Source: Lepus europaeus (Eukaryota > Chordata > Mammalia > Lagomorpha > Leporidae). From it: 64,000 nt of DNA. The position numbers and the translations under genes are program-made. The stretch is from assembly GCF_033115175.1 (NCBI RefSeq), contig NC_084831.1, forward strand, positions 8,714,540 through 8,778,539, in the 5' to 3' direction. Below the pieces are notes generated by a model that was given only the letters and a program-made list of their open reading frames with translations, did no database searches and was not told where the DNA came from. Below are positions 11,272-20,108 of this stretch, piece by piece; positions within the stretch are counted from its first letter, which is position 1, and each line of letters opens with the position of its first letter.

Positions 11272-11423
11272 ATTCAGCACCACCTTGAACGAAGCTATTC
11301 TTGAATCTACTTCCCTCTCACCCTCACCCCAGAACTGGCCCTCCTCCCCTTTCCTGAAACTACTGGAAAAATAAGAGCTGTTGCTTATATGATCGTCTCT
11401 GTCGTAGTGGATTTATTTGTTTA

Positions 11424-11733
11424 CTAAAGATTCATTTCCTTATTTGAAAGTCAGAGTTGCAGAGAGGGAGAGGCAGAGGCAGAGAGAGAGAAGTCTTCCA
11501 TCCACTGGTTCACTCCCCAAATGGCTGCAGTGGCCAGGGCTGGGTTGATCCAAAGCCAGGAGCCAGGAGTCAGGAGCTTCTTCCGGGTCTCCCACTTGGG
11601 CCATCTTCCACTGCTTTCCCAGATGCATTAGCAGAGAGTTGAATAGGAAGTGGAGCAGCCGAGACTTGAACTGGTGCCCATAGGAGACGCTGGCGCTGCA
11701 GGCGGCAGCTTTACCGCTCCGCCACAGCGCCCC
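11424..11733 (-). mobile_element. CSINE, minus strand
   Basis: Full-length copy from the tail CTAAAGATTCATTTCC to the head TTTACCGCTCCGCCACAGCG. Confidence 0.85.
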
Positions 11734-11739
11734 TAGTGG

Positions 11740-11865
11740 ATTTATAAAGGTAACTCATTTAATGCTCACAACAATGTAAGGGCCACGTCCAAGGCCCATT
11801 TCACAGATTGAGAAACTGAAGACACAGAGGTGAGATCGCCTGCCCAAGTCTTACATCGTATTGGG
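11740..11865 (-). mobile_element. MIR SINE fragment
   Basis: Antisense MIR: TAACTCATTTAATGCTCACA, CCATTTCACAGATTGAGAAA and TGCCCAAGTC are family landmarks. Confidence 0.7.
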
Positions 11866-12779
11866 GACTTCTTGAGAGGAAAGGGCAGGTGGGCTTCCTG
11901 GCCGTGTGACCCGGGCAGTCCCACGGGAGCCCACCCTCAGCTCTGCTGTCGCCGTCCTGGACTCCTTAAACATTTCTGAATGTGGGACTTGCATTGTCTT
12001 TTGCACTGGACCCTACAAATGCCGTAGCCAGTGCTGCACCTGGCTCTGGAGAGCTTGAGCCCTCGCAGCTGTGCACCTGCAGGGGGCGCTGTCTGAGCAC
12101 CAGGTACATTTTGTTGCTGGTGTTTGTTTACACACTGGTCTCTCGGCGTCCCAGCCCAGCAGGCTGCTGGAGGGCAGAAACAGGGTGGAATGACCCGAGC
12201 CGGGCACAGGGGACAGCTGCAAGGAGTCACCTTGGCTGGACAGTCAGGACGGGGGAGGGCCGGGCGCCCTTCGGTGGCAGACAAGGAGCAAGGCCTGTCT
12301 CGCGTCTCTCTGGCTCCTAAATCCATGGCTTCACATTAGCTTCTGGGGTGGCCTTGGCAGGTTGGGGACGAGGGGGTGGGAAGACCCCGCAGACCAAGCC
12401 TCTGCCCGGAATGAAACCAAACTTCAGTATTGGAAGGGGCGGGGGTGGAGCCGGACAGTGGCCACTGCTTTGTTCACTGGCTCCTCCCTATTCCCCAAAG
12501 ACGGCCTGGCTTTGAGTCCTGGGTCAAACTCCCAGCTGGCCTCCCATCGACTCTCTGCCCCACGGACAAGGAGGGGTCTGAGCTGCCCCGTGGCTGCTCT
12601 CAAAAGGTGCAGAGGCCACCGAGACTGTTCCCAGAGTGATCTGTGGCAGGTGCCACCTCATTTCTGCTCCCCCTTCGAGCCCTGGTCAAATGCCACCTCT
12701 TCTAGAGGCCTCCGGGAGTCGTTCATCCTCCTGTGAGTTCATTCACCAGCCGAGCCTCTAATGAATTTAAAATGATGTT
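11866..12779. other. Unique sequence, no gene recognised
   Basis: GC-rich DNA with overlapping frames on both strands and no recognisable protein family or splice-bounded exon. Confidence 0.5.
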
Positions 12780-13108
12780 GGGGCCGGTGTTGGTGGTGTA
12801 GCAGGTATAGCTGCTGCCTGCAGTGCTGGCATCCAAAATGGGTGCTGGTTCAAGTCCCGGCTGCTCCACATCTGATCCAGCTCTCTGCTATGGCCTGGGA
12901 AAGCGGTGGAAGATGGCTCAGGTCCTTGGGCCCCTGCATTCACATGGGAAACCCAAAAGAAGCTCCTGGCTTCAGATCAGCGAAGCTCTGGCCATTTCGG
13001 CCATTTGGGGAGCGAACCAGCAGATGGAAGACCTCTCTCTTTCTCTCTCTCTCTCTTGCCTCTGCCTCTCTGTAACTCTACCTTTCGAATAATAATAAAT
13101 AAATCTTT
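12780..13108 (+). mobile_element. CSINE, plus strand
   Basis: Complete copy from GGGGCCGGTGTTGGTGG to an AATAATAAATAAATC tail. It ends about 90 bases before the provirus insertion site. Confidence 0.85.
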
Positions 13109-13198
13109 TATAAAACGATGTTTTCCTGCTACCTTCCCGGGGATTGGTTCCCCAGACGGTGAGGACACAGAGGGTTGCCATGGCTACGTTCAGTTCTG

Positions 13199-13202
13199 GT
13201 GA
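13199..13202. repeat. Provirus target-site duplication, left
   Basis: GTGA directly outside the LTR at 13203. The same four bases follow the other LTR at 20275-20278. Four-base duplications are typical of gammaretroviral integrases. Confidence 0.85.
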
Positions 13203-13295
13203 TGTAGGACCTCTCAGTTGCAGAGATGCCCACTTGCTCGGGAGGACGCCCAAAGATCCAGACTCCAGACCAGTTGATGCAAAAAGCACGAGGTT

Positions 13296-13301
13296 TTTAT
13301 T
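13296..13301 (-). terminator. Retroviral polyadenylation signal in 3' LTR
   Basis: TTTATT on the plus strand reads AATAAA in provirus orientation, about 70 bases downstream of the LTR TATA box and just before the likely R/U5 border. Confidence 0.8.
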
Positions 13302-13383
13302 GAACGTTTGCGCAAACGGGCCCCCACCTCAGGCAGTGAGGAGCCCTGAGCGGCAGTTTCACACAGGTTATATAGGCAACGAA

Positions 13384-13540
13384 TTAGCATATTCCTAATG
13401 CGCATGCATAGGATTGGTCAGTTCAGAGAGACCATTAGCATATGGGATGCAGTGGCAACACGGGATTGGCTGGTTCGGAGGGACAATTAGCATATGGGAT
13501 GCAGTGGCAACACGGGATTGGCTGGTTCGGAGGGACAATT
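13384..13540 (-). repeat. U3 enhancer-like 52-bp repeats, 3' LTR
   Basis: Two exact 52-bp units (13435-13486 and 13487-13538), a diverged 51-bp unit to the left (13384-13434) and the start of a further one. Each begins TTAGCAT, which with the preceding A gives ATGCTAAT on the provirus strand, an octamer-type site. Each also carries ATTGG, a reversed CCAAT box. The layout matches the direct-repeat enhancers of gammaretroviral U3 regions. Confidence 0.8.
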
Positions 13541-13548
13541 AGCATATC

Positions 13549-13775
13549 GGAGAGTGCTGAGGGAGAGTGCTGAGGAGAGTGCTGAGGAGAGTGCTGAGGA
13601 GAGTGCTGAGGGGAGTGCTGAGGAGAGTGCTGAGGAGAGTGCTGAGGAGAGTGCTGAGGAGAGTGCTGAGGGGAGTGCTGAGGAGAGTGCTGAGGGAGAG
13701 TGCTGAGGGAACGTGCTGAGGGGAGTGCTGAGGAGAGTGCTGAGGGGAGTGCTGAGGAGAGTGCTGAGGGGAGTG
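13549..13775 (-). repeat. 11-bp minisatellite in U3, 3' LTR
   Basis: About 20 units of GAGAGTGCTGA with small variants (GGGAGTGCTGA, GGGAACGTGCTGA). The same array with the same variant order is in the 5' LTR, as expected if it was copied by reverse transcription before integration. The repeated Ala/Glu/Ser and Pro/Gln/His frames across it are artefacts. Confidence 0.92.
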
Positions 13776-13941
13776 GCAGCTCTGCTCTGGGCATGCCTAG
13801 AGGTTCTCTGAAGGGGATTGACTTTTCCTTCCCAGAGAACGTCCTGCCCGCTGGACTCTGGGGAACATCTAACCTCTTAAGAAGCCCCTGATATCTGCCC
13901 AGGCCTAGTTTCTTGTCCCTCTCCCCCATAAGGGTCCTTCA

Positions 13942-13960
13942 TTCCCTCCTTTTCTTTTTG
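13942..13960 (-). other. Polypurine tract
   Basis: In provirus orientation AAAAAGAAAAGGAGGGAA lies directly upstream of the 3' LTR. It primes plus-strand DNA synthesis during retroviral replication. Its retention shows that the env deletion stopped short of the essential replication signal. Confidence 0.85.
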
Positions 13961-14123
13961 CAAAGATTTTAATCCTAAAATCTATTGGACCGGCCTGGGG
14001 AGAGCCTGCCTCACTGGAGGGAGGGAACTCTGTTCTTGCTGGACTGGGTTGGGTTCCACGTTAACAATTGTGGAGCATGGGGATTGGAAAAACAATGGGG
14101 AAAGGCCAGGAACATCACAAATA
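13961..14123 (-). pseudogene. Remnant between pol and 3' LTR; env missing
   Basis: Only about 160 bases separate the pol stop from the polypurine tract, where an intact gammaretrovirus carries roughly 2 kb of env. No surface or transmembrane subunit motif is readable. Some 3' env or untranslated sequence may survive here, but I cannot place it. Confidence 0.7.
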
Positions 14124-17100
14124 TTAAACAGTTTTTGAAAGTCTTAGCTTGAGTGGGTTCTGAGTGCGCTGGAGCTTCCATTTGGCTGGTCTATCCGGAT
14201 CCTCGGGGCCCTGGGGGGGTGGTGCTCGCTTCACGTGTGAGGCGTGGACCCAAGCAGTGATTCCGTCGACCTTGAGAGCGGTGGGAGTTGTCAACAGCAC
14301 AGTGAAGGGGCCTTTCCACCGGGGCTCTAGAGTCTTAGATTGGTGCCTTCGGACATACACAGCATCACCGATTTGGAAAGGATGTGGGATGGTTGTCGTC
14401 TCGGGTTGGTAGGCTGCTGCAAGAGGTTTCCAGACCTGGTTCTGGATGATCTGGAGTGCTCTCAACCGGGCCTGTAATTTAGGGGCATCGGCAATGGAGT
14501 CACTGGCAAGGTCAAGCAAGCCTGCTACTGGTGGGGGCCCTCCATAAAGGATTTCGTATGGTGTCAGCCCGCAATGAGAGGGCGTGTTTCGGACCCGGAA
14601 CAACACCATAGGGAGGAGTTGGACCCAGTCTTTAACACCAGTCTCCAACGCTAATTTGGTCAAGGTCTCTTTAATTGTTCTGTTCATTCTTTCTACCTGT
14701 CCTGAACTTTGGGGTCTATAGGCACAGTGCAATTTCCAATTTATGCCTAATGCTTTGGCCACCAACTGACTTACCTGGGAGACAAACGCTGGGCCATTGT
14801 CGGACCCGATTACCTTAGGCAAGCCGAACCGGGGGAAGATCTCCTCTATGATCTTCTTGACGACCACCCGGGCGGTTTCCCGTTTTGTGGGGAATGCCTC
14901 AGTCCATCCGGAGAAGGTGTCTACAAAAACTAGAAGATACTTATTCCCATAACTGCCCGGCCTTATCTCAGTGAAATCGACCTCCCAGTTGATTCCTGGT
15001 CGGTCTCCTCTTACCCTAGCTCCCTCCGGGAGCTTGAGGTGTCTGGCATTTACCTTGGCACACGGAACACAGGATTCAGTCACCTGCTGGACTAAAGAGT
15101 CAAGTCCGGGGATGTAATAAGACTGCCTATCTTCCTGTAAGGCTGCTTTTAGCTTTTTGTGTCCCAAATGAGTCCATTGATGGAGGCTGGTAATTATTTC
15201 TTTAGCCAATTGGTGTGGCAGGACTATTTTCTCTCCGAGCCTCCAAACCCTTATTTGTTCATCATACTCTGCACCGAGCCGCTGGATCGTATCTAAGTCT
15301 TGGTCCGAATAGAGGAAAGGTGGTTCCCTCGATACTTGGGTGGGCTCAATTGTCTTTAACGGGAGCACCTGTTGGCTCAGGGCTGCCGCCCTAGCGGCCT
15401 CGTCTGCCATCCTGTTTCCCCTTGCTACGGGGTCGTCTCCTCGTTGGTGCCCGGGGCAATGAATTATACTCAACATTTTGGGCAGGAACAGGGCCTGTAG
15501 AAGATCTAGGATTTCCTGCTTATTTTTAATGTCCTTGCCTGCTGAGGTTAAGAGGCCCCTTAGCCGGTATATCTCCCCATGTACATGGGCAGTGGCGAAA
15601 GCATACCGACTGTCTGTGTAAATGTTGACCTTTTTGTCTTGTGCCAGTTTTAAAGCTTGAGTTAAGGCTATGAGCTCGGCTTTTTGAGCAGAAGTTCCAG
15701 GCTTTAAGGCACTTGACCAGATAACAGTTTTTCCATCCACCACCGCTGCCCCAGCCCTCCGCTCACCGTTCTGTAGAAAGCTGCTCCCATCCGTGAACCA
15801 GGTAATTTCGGCATCCGGCAGAGGCTGGTCGGTTAGGTCTTTTCGGGTGCCGTGGGCCTCAGCCAGGATTTGGTGACAGTTATGGATTACCTGGGCCTGG
15901 GGCCCCAGTTCCGGGAGCAGGGTGGCCGGGTTTAAAGAGGTGGCAGTCCCAAACCGGACCCGCTCTGAGTTTAATAACATAGTCTGGTAATGAGTTATCC
16001 GAGCATTTGAGAGCCACCGATCTGGTGGCTGGCGGATAACTGTCTCCACAGCATGAGGTGCCACTATGGTGAGAGGTTGGCCTAGAGTCAATTTATCCGA
16101 GTCTTTCACCAGAACTGCCACGGCCGCTATCATGCGGAGGCACGGAGGCCAGCCGGCCGCTACATTGTCTAGCTTTTTTGAAAAGTATGCCACCGGCTTT
16201 TTCCAGGGTCCAAGCATTTGTGTTAGCACTCCCTTCGCCACTCCCTTATTCTCATCCACGTATAATGTGAAGGGCTTGGTCATATCAGGGAGGCTCAGGG
16301 CTGGGGCTGACAATAGGGCCTTTTTTATGTTGTCAAACGCCCGCTGTTGCTCTTCTCTCCATTGAAAGGGAGCATTGGACTTCGTGAGGGGGTACAATGG
16401 GGCTGCCAGCTCCGCAAACCCAGGAATCCAAAGGCGGCAGAATCCCGCACTCCCGAGGAATTCCCGCATCTTTCTGGCATCGGTGGGGGGTGGAATTAGA
16501 GCAACCACCCTTTTTCGGCTCTCTGTCAGCCACCGTTGCCCTCCTTCTAGGAGGTAGCCTAGGTAGGCCACCTGTTTCTGACATATTTGGGCCTTTTTCG
16601 CGGAGGCTCGATAGCCCAATTCCCCCAGTCTCTGTAGCAGGGCCCCGGTACCTTTTAGGCAGTCCTGCTCAGTTTCAGCGGCAAGGAGGAGGTTGTCCAC
16701 ATATTGCAGGAGGACCAGGTCCGGATGGTTGACTCGGAAGTTGGCCAAATCTAGGTGCAGAGCTTCGTCAAACAAGGTAGGCGAGTTTTTAAATCCTTGG
16801 GGCAACCTTGTCCAGGTGAGTTGTCCTGAAAACCCGGTCTCTGGGTCTTTCCACTCAAAAGCAAAGATGGATTGGCTCTGAGGGCTCAGTCTTAAACAAA
16901 AGAATGCATCTTTTAGATCTAACACAGTGTACCATACGTGGGTCGGAGGCAAGGTACTTAGCAGATTGTAGGGGTTGGGCACTGTGGGATGCATATCCTC
17001 CGTTCTCCTATTAACCTCCCGCAAGTCCTGTACCGGGCGGTAGTCACCCGTACCAGGCTTCTTTACTGGTAGTAGGGGGGTGTTCCAAGGTGAACGACAA

Positions 17101-17726
17101 GGTTTTAAAATGCCTAGGTGTAACAGTCTCTGGATATGTGGCCGGATACCTTCCTTAGCTTCCTTGCCCATCGGATATTGACGAACTGACACGGGAATGG
17201 CCGTGGGCTTCAGATCTATGATCAAGGGAGGCCGGTTGACGGCCAGCCCTATTCCCGCAGTCTCTGCCCAGGCCTGAGGAAAATCTGTGAGCCACTTGGG
17301 GTCCATGGGAGCCATGGTGGACGAGGGCCTCTCGAATAATCGGTGTTCGTCCTCCAAGCGTAGTGTTAATACCTGGAGGGGCCGCCCTCCTGAGTCTGTG
17401 ATGGTAGCTCCTTTCTCATGGAAGTGAATTTGGGCTCCTACCTTCGAGAGTAGGTCCCTGCCCAGGAGGGGGTAGGGGCAGTCTGGCACTAGTAAGAACG
17501 AGTGTGTCACAAGTCCTGTACTTAACTGGACCTCTCGATTGGTTGTCCAGCGATATAACTTCCCTCCAGTTGCCCCCTGAACCCAGGAAGTCTTGGAGCT
17601 TAAAGGCCCTTTTTCTGAAGTCAGTACCGAGTGCTGGGCTCCCGTGTCAATCAGGAAGGTTACCGGTCTGCCCCCCACTTCAAGGGTTATCCTGGGCTCA
17701 GGGGGGGGCTCCTGGCCCTGACTCAC
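14124..17726 (-). CDS. pol: Gammaretroviral Pol: protease, RT, RNase H, integrase
   Basis: Open for 1200 codons after the gag UAG; the first codon is GUG, read through in frame rather than initiated. Protease is at about residues 1-125, with DTGA at 27-30. RT is at about 150-560: the first catalytic Asp is in LDLKDAF (269-275) and LPQGF is at 308-312, but the YxDD box reads YVDN at 342-345, with codon AAC at 16694-16692. RNase H (about 640-780) keeps Asp646, Glu684, Asp705 and Asp775. Integrase has an HHCC finger (His849, His853, Cys886, Cys889), a D,D35E triad (Asp917, Asp976, Glu1012) and a C-terminal GPF-type domain near 1136-1155. Length is normal for the family. Polymerase activity is doubtful because the second Asp of the box is Asn. 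Pol would be made as a Gag-Pol fusion by stop suppression, but the gag upstream is broken. Confidence 0.95.
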   Translation of the reverse strand: MSQGQEPPPEPRITLEVGGRPVTFLIDTGAQHSVLTSEKGPLSSKTSWVQGATGGKLYRWTTNREVQLSTGLVTHSFLLVPDCPYPLLGRDLLSKVGAQIHFHEKGATITDSGGRPLQVLTLRLEDEHRLFERPSSTMAPMDPKWLTDFPQAWAETAGIGLAVNRPPLIIDLKPTAIPVSVRQYPMGKEAKEGIRPHIQRLLHLGILKPCRSPWNTPLLPVKKPGTGDYRPVQDLREVNRRTEDMHPTVPNPYNLLSTLPPTHVWYTVLDLKDAFFCLRLSPQSQSIFAFEWKDPETGFSGQLTWTRLPQGFKNSPTLFDEALHLDLANFRVNHPDLVLLQYVDNLLLAAETEQDCLKGTGALLQRLGELGYRASAKKAQICQKQVAYLGYLLEGGQRWLTESRKRVVALIPPPTDARKMREFLGSAGFCRLWIPGFAELAAPLYPLTKSNAPFQWREEQQRAFDNIKKALLSAPALSLPDMTKPFTLYVDENKGVAKGVLTQMLGPWKKPVAYFSKKLDNVAAGWPPCLRMIAAVAVLVKDSDKLTLGQPLTIVAPHAVETVIRQPPDRWLSNARITHYQTMLLNSERVRFGTATSLNPATLLPELGPQAQVIHNCHQILAEAHGTRKDLTDQPLPDAEITWFTDGSSFLQNGERRAGAAVVDGKTVIWSSALKPGTSAQKAELIALTQALKLAQDKKVNIYTDSRYAFATAHVHGEIYRLRGLLTSAGKDIKNKQEILDLLQALFLPKMLSIIHCPGHQRGDDPVARGNRMADEAARAAALSQQVLPLKTIEPTQVSREPPFLYSDQDLDTIQRLGAEYDEQIRVWRLGEKIVLPHQLAKEIITSLHQWTHLGHKKLKAALQEDRQSYYIPGLDSLVQQVTESCVPCAKVNARHLKLPEGARVRGDRPGINWEVDFTEIRPGSYGNKYLLVFVDTFSGWTEAFPTKRETARVVVKKIIEEIFPRFGLPKVIGSDNGPAFVSQVSQLVAKALGINWKLHCAYRPQSSGQVERMNRTIKETLTKLALETGVKDWVQLLPMVLFRVRNTPSHCGLTPYEILYGGPPPVAGLLDLASDSIADAPKLQARLRALQIIQNQVWKPLAAAYQPETTTIPHPFQIGDAVYVRRHQSKTLEPRWKGPFTVLLTTPTALKVDGITAWVHASHVKRAPPPQGPEDPDRPAKWKLQRTQNPLKLRLSKTV

Positions 17727-17729
17727 CTA
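17690..17729 (-). promoter_or_regulatory. Gag UAG stop with readthrough context
   Basis: The gag frame ends GAC GAC UAG (stop at 17729-17727) and the same frame continues GUG AGU CAG GGC CAG into pol. A purine-rich spacer and then a C run follow, the usual arrangement of the gammaretroviral readthrough pseudoknot. Gag and Pol share one frame, so suppression of the UAG rather than frameshifting is expected. I have not folded the RNA. Confidence 0.75.
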
Positions 17730-18632
17730 GTCGTCTTCTTCCAGGGACAGGATTGGAACTGGTCTCTTCTTTGGTCCCTGTGTTTTCTTCGGGCAGTCTT
17801 TGACCCAGTGTCCTCTTTCTTTACAATAGGCACATTGATCTCTTTCCACCCGAGGCTTTCGTTTGTCTCCCAAGTCCCTATTCTGTCCTGGTCTACTCCT
17901 TTCTGTATCCTGCACTACGGTGGCCAAAATTCTACTAAGCTCTCGATTACGTCTTTTGTCTCTTTTGTCTTCCCTTTCCTCCTGCTCCTTGCGGATCCTT
18001 TCCTCCTTCTCCTCTCGGGTCTCCCTTTTGTTGTAAATCTTTTCTGCCTCCTTCATTAAATCTTGTATAGTATATCCCTGAAGCCCCTCTAGCCGCTGCA
18101 ATTTATTGCGGATGTCCGGCGCTGACTGTCCTATAAAGGACATGATTACATCTCCCTGCCAGTCCTCTGCCAGGGGGTCAAACGGGGTGTACATACGGTA
18201 GGCTTCCATTAATCTTTCTAGGAAGCCTGCCGGCATTTCCTCAGCCCCCTGTACTACTGCACGTACCTTGGCCAAATTGGTGGGGCGCTTTCCAGCCCCT
18301 CTGAGACCCGCAAGGAGAATCTGGCGGTAAAGACGAAGTCGCTCCCTACCAGCAACGGTGGTGTAGTCCCAATCAGGACGGGTTGAGGGAAACGCCTCCT
18401 TGATTTCGTTTGGCAGTAGGGTCGGTCGGCCATCTGCTCCAGGGACGTTTTTCCGTGCCTCAAGGTAGTCGCGCTGCTTTTCCTCAGTAGTGAGGAGGGT
18501 CGGCAGAAGCTGCTGACAATCATCCCAGGTGGGCTGATGAGTCAATAAAATTGACTCGATCAGCCCAGTCAGAGCCTGGGGGTTCCTGCGGGGGAGCAGG
18601 CTGGCTGGGAAGATAGGGTGGGGGAGAGTCAA
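17727..18632 (-). pseudogene. gag: Gag 3' part: capsid and nucleocapsid
   Basis: 301 open codons, but the first 16 or so are out-of-frame p12 sequence, so authentic capsid starts near position 18584. Capsid carries the major homology region at residues 128-152 ([19 protein letters not shown]). A highly charged Arg/Glu/Lys helix spans about 194-231. A single CCHC zinc knuckle lies at 267-280 (Cys267, Cys270, His275, Cys280), followed by a basic tail and an acidic end before the UAG. The N-terminal part of capsid is absent compared with family members. The frame differs from the matrix/p12 part but equals that of pol. Structural role in assembly and RNA packaging; a functional polyprotein is not possible as it stands. 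Confidence 0.9.
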
Positions 18633-19155
18633 AGAGCAGAAAGTCCTGATCAGCCGGAAGAACCGGTGGCTTGTCAGGTTTTGGATCTCGAATCTCCTTC
18701 AGAGGGTATAGGGAGGAGGTTGGCACAACCGGGATAGGAGGAGGGGGTATCGGGGTACGTATGGGCTCCGTCGGGAAGGAGAAGGGTTCTATCCAGGGAG
18801 GGGGGTTACGTGAAAGATCCTCCCACGTGGTAATGTAGGGCACCTGATCAGGGTGTCCATCGGATCCTGGCTGAAAGACTCGTTCCTTAATCTGTAAAAT
18901 AATATCGAGGTTAAAAGTGCCGTTCCTTGGCCAGCCGACCTCGAAGGCCGGCCACTCTGAGGAACAGAATTTTGCCCATTGTTTCCTTTTAACCTCCAAT
19001 GAGAGGTGGCGCGCGCGTTCTCGAACGTCCTTCCAGTGATCTAGAGTGAGACTTAAAGGGGTGGTTATTTGTTGACCCATGGGTGCAAGGATTTCAGCCC
19101 AAACAAAAAGAACAGCCAATGCACAGACACATACAGTAAGCAAGACAAAACACAT
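18520..19155 (-). pseudogene. gag: Gag 5' part: matrix and p12, with leader extension
   Basis: 211 codons ending at 18520 in the wrong frame. The usual Gag start is Met26 (19080-19078), followed by Gly-Gln-Gln as expected for N-myristoylated matrix. Twenty-five in-frame residues precede it, of which about 5-20 are strongly hydrophobic, resembling the signal anchor of a glycosylated Gag. Matrix runs to about residue 115. Proline-rich p12-like sequence follows with a PPPY late motif at 178-181. Beyond that the frame is lost; about 112 bases overlap the capsid frame. The join lies near 18584-18615. Confidence 0.9.
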
Positions 19156-19514
19156 GGCTAGGACAAATCGAACGCTATTGCGCTATTTTTGGGAGCGGCT
19201 GCCTGACCAGCCCTCCCCGGGAAGGAGGGAGACTTGGTCTCCGACCCACCTCCAGACCACCCCGGTGCGTCTTCCGGGGGAACAGACCGAGGGTTTCCCC
19301 TCTCATCCCGGAGCGTCCTCCGGGGAACGGGCCAGGGGTTGCTGGGCACGCCTGCCTCCCCCACTGGTCCCACAGAGTCAGGTCAGATACTGGCCAGTCA
19401 GAATACTTCAGTCAGAATCCAGTCAGAATACTCAAGACAAAAAACAACAGACAGAAAACACTTAATTATACCTCCAACTGGTCCTGCAGAGAATGGGTCT
19501 GAGGGCGACCTCGA
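19156..19514 (-). other. Retroviral 5' leader
   Basis: About 360 bases between the primer site and the upstream gag AUG, GC-rich, with several CCGG-containing stretches. This is where splice donor and packaging signals normally lie. I could not identify either with confidence. Confidence 0.6.
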
Positions 19515-19532
19515 GCCCCACGTTGGGCGCCA
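19515..19532 (-). other. Primer-binding site, tRNA-Lys1,2 type
   Basis: In provirus orientation TGGCGCCCAACGTGGGGC starts three bases inside the 5' LTR. It matches the 3' end complement of tRNA-Lys1,2, the primer of several betaretroviruses and lentiviruses. Most gammaretroviruses use tRNA-Pro or tRNA-Gln, so primer use and Gag-Pol class disagree here. Confidence 0.85.
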
Positions 19533-19700
19533 AAATGTAGGACCTCTCAGTTGCAGAGATGCCCACTTGCTCGGGAGGACGCCCAAAGATCCAGACTCCA
19601 GACCAGTTGATGCAAAAAGCACGAGGTTTTTATTGAACGTTTGCGCAAACGGGCCCCCACCTCAGGCAGTGAGGAGCCCTGAGCGGCAGTTTCACACAGG

Positions 19701-19707
19701 TTATATA
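19701..19707 (-). promoter_or_regulatory. TATA box of the 5' LTR
   Basis: TTATATA on the plus strand reads TATATAA in provirus orientation, preceded by CCAAT-containing repeats. Start of R is expected about 25-30 bases downstream, near 19673. The AATAAA at 19634-19629 lies within this R. Confidence 0.8.
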
Positions 19708-19716
19708 GGCAACGAA

Positions 19717-19873
19717 TTAGCATATTCCTAATGCGCATGCATAGGATTGGTCAGTTCAGAGAGACCATTAGCATATGGGATGCAGTGGCAACACGGGATT
19801 GGCTGGTTCGGAGGGACAATTAGCATATGGGATGCAGTGGCAACACGGGATTGGCTGGTTCGGAGGGACAATT
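19717..19873 (-). repeat. U3 enhancer-like 52-bp repeats, 5' LTR
   Basis: Same arrangement as in the 3' LTR: two exact 52-bp units at 19768-19871 plus a diverged unit at 19717-19767, each with ATGCTAAT and CCAAT on the provirus strand. Confidence 0.8.
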
Positions 19874-19881
19874 AGCATATC

Positions 19882-20108
19882 GGAGAGTGCTGAGGGAGAG
19901 TGCTGAGGAGAGTGCTGAGGAGAGTGCTGAGGAGAGTGCTGAGGGGAGTGCTGAGGAGAGTGCTGAGGAGAGTGCTGAGGAGAGTGCTGAGGAGAGTGCT
20001 GAGGGGAGTGCTGAGGAGAGTGCTGAGGGAGAGTGCTGAGGGAACGTGCTGAGGGGAGTGCTGAGGAGAGTGCTGAGGGGAGTGCTGAGGAGAGTGCTGA
20101 GGGGAGTG
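19882..20108 (-). repeat. 11-bp minisatellite in U3, 5' LTR
   Basis: About 20 units of GAGAGTGCTGA, same length and variant order as the array at 13549-13775. Confidence 0.92.

Larger units (their letters stand above)
13203..13941 (-). repeat. 3' LTR of the provirus
   Basis: 739 bp, ending TGTAGG on the left and CCTTCA on the right. In provirus orientation U3 is at the right: minisatellite at 13549-13775, 52-bp repeats at 13384-13540, TATATAA at 13374-13368. R is probably about 13340 to 13280, with AATAAA at 13301-13296; U5 is the last 75-80 bases. This copy should supply the polyadenylation signal. Confidence 0.93.

Noticed and set aside
13435..13929. 164-codon minus frame with long Ser-Pro-Gln-His repeats (also at 19768-20262)
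   Set aside because: It is the 11-bp U3 minisatellite read in a frame that happens to stay open; it lies inside both LTRs and matches no protein.
13203..13941. Reading the two LTRs as a segmental duplication
   Set aside because: TG...CA ends, primer site, polypurine tract and a 4-bp target duplication show they are LTRs of one provirus.
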